A stretch of DNA of 53,050 nucleotides. Origin: Bacteroidota bacterium. GTDB taxonomy: Bacteria; Bacteroidota; Bacteroidia; M30B66. The translations under genes and the position numbers were made by a program. The notes beneath the pieces were generated by a model. The model saw only the letters and a list, made by a program, of their open reading frames with translations. It did no database searches and was not told the origin of the DNA. The stretch is from NCBI GenBank assembly GCA_027490225.1, contig JAIXYK010000036.1, positions 1 through 53,050 of the forward strand. Direction: 5' to 3'. Positions 1 through 8,766 of the stretch are shown piece after piece. Every line of letters begins with the position of its first letter. Position 1 is the first letter of the stretch.

Positions 1-360
1 TCCTGTTGCTGTTCCGATACCAGTTGCTCCAGTTGTAGTATGAGTGATTGCAGTTAAAGCTGTATTGATACAAAGCGCTGGTGTGGCAGATGCTGTTCCA
101 GCTGTATTTGCAGGGGTAACAGTAATAGTTCCAGTTGCATTTACTGAACCACAACCACCTGTTAATGGAATGCTATAGTTAAATGTTCCTGATGCCGTTG
201 GTGTTCCGCTTATGGTAAGTACGTTTGCGGCCCATGCTGCTGTTACTCCAGCTGGAAGTCCTGTTGCTGTTCCGATACCAGTTGCTCCAGTTGTTGTTCT
301 TGTAATATTTGTTAAAGCAGTGTTTATACAAAGTGTTGGATTTGATGAAGCTGTGCCAGC
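1..360 (-). repeat. 258-bp tandem repeat inside the partial surface protein
   Basis: A unit of 258 bp (86 codons, so frame-preserving) occupies about 103-360 and starts again at about 1-102 before leaving the window. Positions 1-36 and 259-294 are identical over 36 bases, and the encoded units share the [12 protein letters not shown] core. Such close copies suggest recent duplication or homogenisation within the gene, and more units probably follow outside the window. Confidence 0.8.
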
Positions 361-1062
361 AGTCATGTTTGTAAAAGCTGCAACCGCACCATTGAATGTA
401 AAATTGTTGATAGAGAAGGTTGTACCTCCTGCACTTGCACCCCAAACATATAGACGAAATGTAATATTTGAAGTAATATTCTGAAAAGAAGCGGCGGATA
501 AACTAAATGTTGCGCCTGTTGTTGAAGTTGAGGTGTTAATATTCGCACCGTATGCGTCTACATTTGAACGTAGCGCCAAATTGATGGTACCAGTGGATAT
601 TTGGGAGGTATAAACCAAACTTGTGAAATCAATCTCAAAGCATGAATTCGGCGTAATAGAAAACTCGAAAAAGTCGTTGGCAGAGATTGCATTCGCCAAT
701 GAAGTCGAATTTGCACCAGTTACATTGTAACGATCATTAGCTCCACTAGCTGAAAGACCGCTTCCTCGCGCAATTCCGGTTGAAGAGATATTGGCATTCA
801 GTGTTTGCCCCGTAGCATAAGGATTTGCAGTGATGCTAGTTCCGGTAATCGGGTTGGTAAAAATAGACTGAGCGAAGCCACTTTCGCATAAAACAACGAA
901 AAGCAAGATAACCCAACTTCGAAAAATCAAGTTACTAAAATTAAAAAAATGTTTAACTTTTTGTTGACTTTTAAAGTTGATTCCTTTTAACTCTTTCGAA
1001 TCAGCATTTTTCGAAGTGTTGGATAAAGAAATATTTGTTTGAGCAATGTATAGTTTTCTCAT
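1..1062 (-). CDS. Large secreted surface protein with Ig-like repeats, N-terminal part only
   Basis: This reading frame opens at ATG 1062-1060 and runs without a stop through the left edge, so only the first 354 residues are visible. A hydrophobic stretch (about residues 49-60) followed by GFAQ looks like a signal peptide cleaved near residue 65, but the region before it is unusually long (about 48 residues). A TTG at codon 45 would give an ordinary short leader. After the leader comes a beta-rich region of about 150 residues, then Ig-like units of 86 residues carrying the motifs ALCINTALT and [12 protein letters not shown]. It lies first in a row of three minus-strand giant surface proteins, so T9SS secretion is likely, but the C-terminal sorting domain is outside the window. 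The exact ligand or role cannot be told. Confidence 0.8.
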   Translation of the reverse strand, partial: MRKLYIAQTNISLSNTSKNADSKELKGINFKSQQKVKHFFNFSNLIFRSWVILLFVVLCESGFAQSIFTNPITGTSITANPYATGQTLNANISSTGIARGSGLSASGANDRYNVTGANSTSLANAISANDFFEFSITPNSCFEIDFTSLVYTSQISTGTINLALRSNVDAYGANINTSTSTTGATFSLSAASFQNITSNITFRLYVWGASAGGTTFSINNFTFNGAVAAFTNMTAGTASSNPTLCINTALTNITRTTTGATGIGTATGLPAGVTAAWAANVLTISGTPTASGTFNYSIPLTGGCGSVNATGTITVTPANTAGTASATPALCINTALTAITHTTTGATGIGTATG

Positions 1063-1443
1063 ATTAGAGATTATCGGTTGGCGATTCTAACGAAGAAGAC
1101 ATATTGAGGTTACTTCAAATTATTTGTAATTGCCGAACGTATATGGAAGAATTCAATAGATTTTGTTTGATTAAAAGAAAATCAATTGCACTTTTTAATA
1201 CTTCAGAAAGCTAAATTGCTAGGTATTTAGGTATTTGTTAATTAAAACAAAAACATCATTTTGCTATTATTCTAATGCAAGAAAAAAATGCATTTAGAAT
1301 TATTTCATGTAAAAAGCCGCACCAAAACATAACTTTTTTTGGGCTTTTTTTTGAATAATATCCTTTCAATTATTAAGAGAAGGTTTTTAAAAAACTAATA
1401 AATCTTTCTAATATTTACTTTGAATTTAATTCGCTTGTAAATG
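1063..1443. other. Intergenic region, mostly empty; possible second terminator hairpin at 1311-1349
   Basis: No convincing gene is seen here. The right-hand flank of the partial surface-protein gene contains TACGTTCG on the minus strand (1134-1141), a one-mismatch relative of the Bacteroidota -7 element TAnnTTTG, 72 bases before the ATG. A weak hairpin with arms AAAAAGCC (1311-1318) and GGCTTTTT (1342-1349) and a long loop is flanked by T runs. It could be a back-up terminator, but the pairing is AT-rich and may be chance. Confidence 0.35.
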
Positions 1444-1474
1444 AAAAATGCACACTCTAAGAATGTGCATTTTT
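1444..1474 (-). terminator. Hairpin terminator of the 2310-residue surface protein gene
   Basis: Arms AAAAATGCACA (1444-1454) and TGTGCATTTTT (1464-1474) form an 11-bp perfect stem with a 9-base loop, and the stem ends in T runs on both strands. It lies about 97 bases after the stop codon of the minus-strand gene that ends at 1571 and has no other gene to serve nearby. Confidence 0.7.
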
Positions 1475-1570
1475 GAGGCATTTAAATAAATTGATTGCTT
1501 TTTATCTTATAAAAAATTTATAAAAGTTTTTTAAGCTAATGTTGAATATCAACTAAAAATAATTTAAATT

Positions 1571-4500
1571 TTAGTAATAGAATTTTCTAAATATAGAATG
1601 TGTCCCTAAACTAAATTTAATGATATAATTCCCTTTGCTTAAATTGCCTAAAGTGATTATTCCGCTCCATGTTTTTGACACATTAGAAACTGTTTGGTCA
1701 TATACTAATCTTCCTGCACCATCAAAAACTGTTATTGTAGCATTTTCAGCTTGAATTGGAATGTTAATAACTGAGAAGCTAACTGATGTTGCTTCACTAT
1801 TAACCGCAAATTGCGATAGTTGAAGTTTATCTGCTCCTTCAAATTTAACAGGAATCCATTCGCTAAAAGTAAATTTGCCATCAAAATCAACTTGTTTTAA
1901 GCGGTAATAATTAATTCCCAATTCTGGGTTTTCGTCTGGAAGTGTATAATTTAAATAAGTATTACTATTTCCAGCACCATCAACTTTTCCTATTTTAATT
2001 GCATTTTTGGTATCTAAACTTCGTTCTATTTCAAAGTAATGATTGTTTATTTCTGAAGCAGTAGACCAGTTTAAAACAACTTCATTTTCAGCTGCATCCG
2101 CTGTAAATGTTAATAACTCTATTGGCAATGGTGTTCCATTTCCTATTCCAGTAAACTCGCTAAAGGTTGTAATTCCATTCCAAGAAAGAGCTTTAGTAGA
2201 AACATTCACACCACCCGAACCAATCATAGCATTGGAAGCACTTTCAATGCAACTTTGCCAACCTCCACCATTATATTTAGCAGGAAACAATGTTCCTTCA
2301 GAACCAAATATATCACTCGCCGCATAATTATATACTACATTGTAATTTGGATTTGAAATACCTGTTGGTTCAATGCTCCAGTAACGTCCTAAATAATTAG
2401 TACTCGTAACGATTGCAGGATGTGTTGATACATTTATCTTAGCAGTTAAAGTTGCGTTACTTAAAGAACCTGCATTTAAGGTTAATTGAAAAGGTGTATA
2501 ATCGTTTAAATCGCCAATTGGAAATTCATAAGTACTTCCTAAGCTATTTACTCGATGAATAATTGAACCATTATCAGCTCCATCCCAAGCAATAACGTAA
2601 GTATTATTTCCCCCACCCGAGACTGTTCCATTTAATCCAATAGTTCCTAAAGTTAAGTTGAAGTTGTTTAAGTCTATTAAACCATTTACTAACTTTAAAT
2701 CGTTCAAAATTTGAATATTATTATTCAATCTTAAAGCTATTCCATTATTATTATCTATTTCCACATTATAGAAACTCTGACCTGATGGGCAGTTTATGTT
2801 TTGCAAGGTTGTTCCATTAAAAACTATACTAGCATTGCCATCATCAACATCCGTTTCTAATGAGCTATTTACAAAATTTCCTTTTATCTGAATTCTACCA
2901 TCTAATGTTGAATTATTTCCATCATTAAAATCTATCCGCCCCCCAGGGTTTATTGATAAATTTCCATTAACAAAAATATTTGTAGCTGCATTTTCTTTTT
3001 TGAATAATGCATTTCCAACTCCCGCAGAAGTTCCTGTTAACGCTAAATTATTACAACTAAATTGAGCATTGTCCTCCACTTCAAGTGTTACGATTCCTGT
3101 ACCCGCAGATTTTGTAATAACTACATCACCAGTTACATTTAGTCCTCCACCTGACACAATTGATAAATATGGAGATACACTTGAATTGGAAGTTAAACTC
3201 AAACTTAAACAAGATTCTATACCAGTAATTTCACAAATATTATTAGCTGTGTTATTAAAAATAACAGATGTTGCAGCAGTTGGTACTTGACCATTTGACC
3301 AATTTAAACAATTGTTCCAATCAGAATTAACGTTACCAGTCCATAATCCAGCAGTTCCGCCAAATCCAAAGTTTGAAATTGTAATTGGCGCACTTGTATT
3401 GCTGCAACCATTTGTGGTGTTAACAGTAACTGAATATGCTTGACTTGAGGTAGCAACAGTGGCCTGAGGATTTGGTATCGAAACATTGCTTATTCCGACA
3501 GCAGGAGACCAAGTGTATGTTGATACGCTTAGTCCATTCGTAATTGTTGTTGAAAGTTGAGCAGCAGAGCCATTACAAACAGTTTGATCAGTTCCTAATG
3601 AGATAATTGGTGCAGGTTTTACTGGCACTGTTACCACATAATTTTGATCGCAGCCATTATTAGTTACCACATAGTTATATGCAACATTTATTAGAGCCCC
3701 CGTAGTATTATCTAATGCTTCATTTGGATCTGAAAATTGTGCTGTTGTAATCGCTGAATTACTTATTCCAGAAACGGCTGGTCTTGTCCAAGTAAATGTA
3801 GCTCCTGATAATGAACTTGTTGGAGTATAATTAAACGCTTCATTTCCACAAACAGCAGGAGGAGTTAAAGTGCTGCTTAAATCAGGTATTGCATTTACTG
3901 TAATTGGCAAAGGGGAAGATGGAGTAGTACATCCAAAACCATTTGTAGCGTTTACTACATAGAAAGTGTTTACAATAGGACTTACGTTTACAGGATCAGA
4001 CGCAGTAGATGTATAGCCTGCTGGCGCTGAAATCCAACTGTAATTGTATTTATTGCAAACACCTGTTAAAGAAACATTATCTATCGCCCAGTATCTATCA
4101 GCAGCAGTTGTTGTGTAACGGAACCTAATATAAAAAACTGGTTGACCAATATATGCATTAAGATTTACTACAGAATTTACAAATCCGGTAGGAGTTCCTT
4201 GTGTGGTAGTAAAACTTGTTACAGTTGTCCAAGTTGAGTTATTTAAAGAAACCTGCACACTTGCTGTACCATTTCCTATGGTCTCAAAATAATGGAAAAA
4301 ATCAAGACTCAAAGTAGAATATCCTGTAGTATTCAATACAGGTGACCTTAAATTTGTGGTTGTTGTAGTTCCAGCCTGAGCCTCGCTATTACTCATATAG
4401 AACTGAGTATTGTTATTAGAACTAAAATTTATAGAATTGTAAGAATAATTATCTGGACGTAAAGTCCAAGTTGCATTTGCGGTTGTACCTCCTGAAGAAA

Positions 4501-7500
4501 AATTTTGCCTTACCCAATTATTAATTGTCCCGTTAAATCTTTCTCTAAGCAACACACCATTGTATGATGATACTGAAGAATATAAATTAACTGATTCACC
4601 AATACATATTTGATCATCTGAAGCGCTTGTTAGCACTGAACCTGTAAATACATAAGGATTTATATCAATAAATATTGTATCACTTTCGGCCAGGCAACCA
4701 CCTACTGCAGGTCTAGTATTCCAAACTGCATAATTACCAGGGGTAGAAGATGAAATATTGATTACTCCTGTTGACGTACTTACGAAATTTAAACCTGCCG
4801 TTGAAGAAAAAGTTCCAGCAGCAGCGCCAGGCGCAAAAATAGGTGCCGGGTTTATAGCAGAAACAAACTGACATAAATCCGTCCCGATTGCATAACTAAA
4901 ATCCGTAGAAGGTACTTGAGTTATAACAATGGTTGCAGTTGCATTAACATCTGCACATGCTCCTACTGTAGTAACAGTATTTCTGATTGTATAAGTACCT
5001 GGAGTAGTGGCAGATAAATCAATTAATCCAGTGGCTGTATTTAAAAATATTACAGCAGGGTTAGTACATGAAAAAACTCCTGCAACGGAAGCTCCTGTCA
5101 TCAGGGCAACAGGATCAGCTTCTGAACTACAATAAGGAGTTGTAGGATAAGAAAAAGTAGCAGTAGGAGCTGCGTTTATTGAAACTGTAACAGGTTCAAT
5201 ATCTTCACAAGACCCAACTGTGCTTTTAATATAATAAATTCCTGAAGCAGAAACAGCATTAGGCGTTGACAATGTTGTTGTAGCTGCCGCATTGGTCCAA
5301 TAAGTTAATGTTCCACCTCCTGTACTTCCAGCAGTTACTGCTGGTAATGTTAAATTCACATTTCCAGCACATACAGTTTGATTGGTAATATTTAAAACTG
5401 GAGTTGTTGCAACTGTAATTGTTACTGTTGCAGACATCTGAACTGAACAAGTAGAAATATTACCAGTGGCTAAAACATTGTATGTAGTTGATGTTGATAA
5501 AGTACCCAAAGGAAAATTTATTGTGCCTCCTGTTCCTGCCACGGGGTCTCCAACCGCAGCATTTGTTGCATTATTTCTCAATTGATAACTTACACCTACT
5601 TGAGAACCGGGTAAATTAATGGAAGTAGAACCATTTACACAAACACTTGAATTAACAGCCACAGGTGTTAAATCAGAAGGTAAAGCGCTTGGAGTAACAT
5701 TATAAGTATCAGTTGTTGTGCAACCAAAACCATCTGTAAGGGTTAATGTATAAACTCCTGAATGTATACCACTTGCTGAATTAGTAACTAATGGATTCAT
5801 GTCTGTTGAAGTAAATCCGTTTGGTCCTGTCCAAGCATATTCATAAGGACTTGCACCTCCTATTGGATTTGATTCAAGAATCAATGGACTTCCTTGGCAA
5901 ATTCCAGATCCTGAAGGTCCAGGATTTACACTTAATGCAACAGGAGAAAGTGTACCAAAAGAAATATCATCTAATCCAAAGTCATTACCTCCTAAAACAG
6001 TATTTAAATTTACAATAGAAAGATTTGCAGTGGATGAAAATCCAGAATTCCAAGAGCCATAAAAACGAACCCAATTATATGGTCCTGCATTATTTGTAAA
6101 TCCAATAGGTAAAAATGCAATTGAGCCTACCTGATTACCATTGATTGAAAATCTTAAAACTGCTGGATTTCCGTTATTTACACTAACTCCCCATGCTGAA
6201 AAATAGTATGTAGTATTTGGTTGCACAGTAATATTATTTTGACTCCAAACAGTAGCACTTACTGCAGGACTACCATTTACTATCATAAAGTTTCCACCAC
6301 CAGGAGTATGGTTAGAACCATAAAACAAATTATGAACTGTATTTGGATTAGGAACAACTGCATATGTGCCTTCTGGGTACATTTCAGTTTGACCAGCACC
6401 ATCGGTCACATAATTATATACTGTTGTAAATCCTGTGTTTCCAGCATCGAATTTACCATTTGTTACCAGTTCTGATGCTACACCAATTGAAGTTGAAGCA
6501 TAACAGCCATTTGCATTGGTGGCTGTAAGTGAATACTGACCTGCTATATCTGCATTTATAAAAGAAGTTGTTGCAGTTGTATTCCAGAGAAAAGTGCTGA
6601 AACCAGGACTAGCAGTTAGAATAACAAAACCATTATTATCGCAGTAATCAGCATCAATTGAAACAGAAGGCGGATTTACAACCGAAATTGGGAAATTTGC
6701 AGAGAAAACGCCATTTCCGCAAGCATTTACTCCTCTTACAGTGATATTACCTGAAGTAGCGACATTTGTAAAATTAGCAGTAACTGCAGCCGTTGAACCA
6801 GAAAATGTACAACCAGTTCCAGAATAGCTCCAAGAATAACTTAAAGCATTTGCAATAGCAGGAACGCTAAACGCAAATCCATTTTGTCCTCTACAAACCG
6901 TTGAAGGCCCTGTTATTGTTCCGGGAGTAGCAGGTAATTGGTTAATCGTTATTGCCCTATTTGCTGACACTGTTCCATTTCCACAAACATTTGTACCTCT
7001 CACAGTTAAATTACCTGAAGTAGCATTGTTTGCAAAATTTCCCGTTGTAGACAATGAACTTGCTGTAGGAGTAAAACCAACACCAGAATATGCCCAAGTG
7101 TAACTAGTAGCATTGGCAATTGATGCTACAGAAATTGCAACTCCTGATTGGCCTTGACAAACTGAAGTAACAGATGAAATAGCTCCCGCCGCTGAAGGTA
7201 GTGGTGTAACTGTAATTGGAAATGTTGAAGATAAAGGACCATTACCACATGTATTTACTCCTCTTACTGTTAGGTTCCCAGAAGTAGCAGATGCAGAAAA
7301 ACCCGCAGTAATAGCAGCGGTAGATCCTGAACCTGTGAATCCTGTTCCTGAATAAGCCCAGGTATAAGTTGTGGCATTTGCGATTGAAGGTATTGAAAAA
7401 GCGACACCTGTTTGACTAACACAAACGCCAGAGGTTCCTAAAATTGTTCCAGGGGCCACAGGCAAAGGATTCACTGTAATATTTTTAGATGCTGTTGCTG

Positions 7501-8503
7501 TACCACAACTTCCTCCAGTAGAAGTCAAAGTTAATGTGGCCGAGCCACTATAACCAGCGGGAGGAGTCCAGGTTGAATTTAAATTGTTTGCGTTAGGATT
7601 AAATGTACCTCCTGCCGAACAAGACCAAGTACCTCCAGTGGCAGCACCACCGACTGAACCTCCTAAAGCTGCAGATGTTGTATTTTCGCAAATTGCAGCT
7701 AGTGCACTTCCTGCATTTGCAGTAGCAGTTGCGCAGGAAGTAACAGTAATATCATCTAGTCTTATGGCATCTCTTGTTGCTGCAGTTTGTGCAGGTGCTT
7801 CATAGTAAAGCCATCTGATTTGAACCACCGCTTGATTTTCACATGCCGCTGGTAATGCTATATTTGTAAAATTAGTGGAAGTAGCATCACTAGAGCCGTT
7901 GCTTGTATATGTTCCAGAACCTAATGTTGTAAAAATTCCAGAAGTACCTATCCGGTATTGAAGTGACAACATCATAGAACGCGTAGTTCCGGCAGTTTGG
8001 TCATCTACCAAATAATTTACTAAGATTGAACTTCTTCCAGTAGTGTTTAAAGCTAAGCATAATGAACCGGTGCGATTAAATGTTGCAGCAGTTGTAGCTA
8101 AGAATCCAAATCCATTTGCGCCTAAGTTGCTTAGACCTGAAGTAGTTGCTGTTCCACTTGCAACAAGGGCCTGATCACCTGATGGAACAGCAGTTGAATT
8201 AGTTGAAATGTTATCAGCTTCAGTAGACCAACCCCTCAAACTTGTTGGGTAAGTTGTACTAGTTGCTGTTTGTGTTGTAAAAGAAAAATTAGCACTTAAG
8301 TTGTGCGCTGCGGGATTTGTTTGTGCAGAAAGTGAACTTAAATTTCCTAATACTAATGATGAAAAAACTAAAAAAAGCAAACTAAAAAAGTTTGCATCTT
8401 TTAAATTCATTTTTTTTAATACCAATTTTGAATTATCTGAAATATCATTAATAAACTTCTGCTTTCTTGTAAACAGCAAGTTGATTAGGTGTATATGTTT
8501 CAT
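1571..8503 (-). CDS. T9SS-secreted giant multidomain surface protein (2310 aa)
   Basis: A leader ends at SSLSAQ (about residue 61). Translation may start at ATG 8503 or at the second ATG at 8410 (Met32), which would give a conventional signal peptide. The order of parts is: a beta-sandwich region ending RLDDITVTSC (about 70-255), Ig-like repeats, three PKD-like units of about 88 residues (about 344-610), a jelly-roll-like module from VTNGKFDAGNTGF to GNDFGLDDISF (about 675-856), many Ig-like units, and a MAM-like module ending YWAIDNVSLTG. After a fibronectin-like stretch starting LPIELLTFTA comes a T9SS C-terminal sorting domain (last 80 residues, with LSKGNYIIKF). The sorting domain implies export by T9SS and covalent or lipid anchoring at the cell surface. 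An adhesin or matrix role is inference. A terminator follows at 1444-1474. Confidence 0.85.
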   Translation of the reverse strand: MKHIHLINLLFTRKQKFINDISDNSKLVLKKMNLKDANFFSLLFLVFSSLVLGNLSSLSAQTNPAAHNLSANFSFTTQTATSTTYPTSLRGWSTEADNISTNSTAVPSGDQALVASGTATTSGLSNLGANGFGFLATTAATFNRTGSLCLALNTTGRSSILVNYLVDDQTAGTTRSMMLSLQYRIGTSGIFTTLGSGTYTSNGSSDATSTNFTNIALPAACENQAVVQIRWLYYEAPAQTAATRDAIRLDDITVTSCATATANAGSALAAICENTTSAALGGSVGGAATGGTWSCSAGGTFNPNANNLNSTWTPPAGYSGSATLTLTSTGGSCGTATASKNITVNPLPVAPGTILGTSGVCVSQTGVAFSIPSIANATTYTWAYSGTGFTGSGSTAAITAGFSASATSGNLTVRGVNTCGNGPLSSTFPITVTPLPSAAGAISSVTSVCQGQSGVAISVASIANATSYTWAYSGVGFTPTASSLSTTGNFANNATSGNLTVRGTNVCGNGTVSANRAITINQLPATPGTITGPSTVCRGQNGFAFSVPAIANALSYSWSYSGTGCTFSGSTAAVTANFTNVATSGNITVRGVNACGNGVFSANFPISVVNPPSVSIDADYCDNNGFVILTASPGFSTFLWNTTATTSFINADIAGQYSLTATNANGCYASTSIGVASELVTNGKFDAGNTGFTTVYNYVTDGAGQTEMYPEGTYAVVPNPNTVHNLFYGSNHTPGGGNFMIVNGSPAVSATVWSQNNITVQPNTTYYFSAWGVSVNNGNPAVLRFSINGNQVGSIAFLPIGFTNNAGPYNWVRFYGSWNSGFSSTANLSIVNLNTVLGGNDFGLDDISFGTLSPVALSVNPGPSGSGICQGSPLILESNPIGGASPYEYAWTGPNGFTSTDMNPLVTNSASGIHSGVYTLTLTDGFGCTTTDTYNVTPSALPSDLTPVAVNSSVCVNGSTSINLPGSQVGVSYQLRNNATNAAVGDPVAGTGGTINFPLGTLSTSTTYNVLATGNISTCSVQMSATVTITVATTPVLNITNQTVCAGNVNLTLPAVTAGSTGGGTLTYWTNAAATTTLSTPNAVSASGIYYIKSTVGSCEDIEPVTVSINAAPTATFSYPTTPYCSSEADPVALMTGASVAGVFSCTNPAVIFLNTATGLIDLSATTPGTYTIRNTVTTVGACADVNATATIVITQVPSTDFSYAIGTDLCQFVSAINPAPIFAPGAAAGTFSSTAGLNFVSTSTGVINISSSTPGNYAVWNTRPAVGGCLAESDTIFIDINPYVFTGSVLTSASDDQICIGESVNLYSSVSSYNGVLLRERFNGTINNWVRQNFSSGGTTANATWTLRPDNYSYNSINFSSNNNTQFYMSNSEAQAGTTTTTNLRSPVLNTTGYSTLSLDFFHYFETIGNGTASVQVSLNNSTWTTVTSFTTTQGTPTGFVNSVVNLNAYIGQPVFYIRFRYTTTAADRYWAIDNVSLTGVCNKYNYSWISAPAGYTSTASDPVNVSPIVNTFYVVNATNGFGCTTPSSPLPITVNAIPDLSSTLTPPAVCGNEAFNYTPTSSLSGATFTWTRPAVSGISNSAITTAQFSDPNEALDNTTGALINVAYNYVVTNNGCDQNYVVTVPVKPAPIISLGTDQTVCNGSAAQLSTTITNGLSVSTYTWSPAVGISNVSIPNPQATVATSSQAYSVTVNTTNGCSNTSAPITISNFGFGGTAGLWTGNVNSDWNNCLNWSNGQVPTAATSVIFNNTANNICEITGIESCLSLSLTSNSSVSPYLSIVSGGGLNVTGDVVITKSAGTGIVTLEVEDNAQFSCNNLALTGTSAGVGNALFKKENAATNIFVNGNLSINPGGRIDFNDGNNSTLDGRIQIKGNFVNSSLETDVDDGNASIVFNGTTLQNINCPSGQSFYNVEIDNNNGIALRLNNNIQILNDLKLVNGLIDLNNFNLTLGTIGLNGTVSGGGNNTYVIAWDGADNGSIIHRVNSLGSTYEFPIGDLNDYTPFQLTLNAGSLSNATLTAKINVSTHPAIVTSTNYLGRYWSIEPTGISNPNYNVVYNYAASDIFGSEGTLFPAKYNGGGWQSCIESASNAMIGSGGVNVSTKALSWNGITTFSEFTGIGNGTPLPIELLTFTADAAENEVVLNWSTASEINNHYFEIERSLDTKNAIKIGKVDGAGNSNTYLNYTLPDENPELGINYYRLKQVDFDGKFTFSEWIPVKFEGADKLQLSQFAVNSEATSVSFSVINIPIQAENATITVFDGAGRLVYDQTVSNVSKTWSGIITLGNLSKGNYIIKFSLGTHSIFRKFYY
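6670..7465 (-). repeat. Three tandem PKD-like units within the 2310-aa protein
   Basis: Three consecutive units of about 88 codons encode the pattern LPxxPGTI...VCxGQ...SIANATxYTWAYSGxGF...NATSGNLTVRG.N.CGNG. The DNA copies have diverged but remain clearly alignable. The three cysteines per unit recur at equivalent positions. They read as a rod-like stalk section of the adhesin. Confidence 0.7.
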
Positions 8504-8715
8504 TGCATTTGCGTGTTTTAAAACTATTTTATTGCTTAGGTTCTTAGGGGAACTTTTTTATCAATTTTTGTTTTAAGACGGTAGTAGTTAAAGTTTGCTT
8601 CTGGAAAAAATCTTTTTGGAATAAAATAATGCACTGTAAATCAGTCTCTAATAAGTATAGTAGACACTTTAATAAAATTAATAATTGTGATTTTTATTAT
8701 TTCTTAAATTAAAAT

Positions 8716-8745
8716 AACTACCTGCCCAATTAAGGACAGGTAGTT
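8716..8745 (-). terminator. Probable terminator of the 1529-residue surface protein gene
   Basis: Inverted repeat AACTACCTG (8716-8724) / CAGGTAGTT (8737-8745), with two further GC pairs inside the loop across one mismatch, lies 22 bases after the stop codon at 8767. On the minus strand it is followed by a T-rich, not pure T, tract, so termination strength is uncertain. Confidence 0.6.
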
Positions 8746-8766
8746 AGCTTAACTATAAACTAAAGA

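Noticed and set aside
6221-6475. Plus-strand open frames opposite the giant adhesin genes
   Set aside because: They lie wholly within well-supported minus-strand coding sequence, have composition expected of antisense reading of Thr/Ser/Gly-rich genes, and show no domain or start signals.
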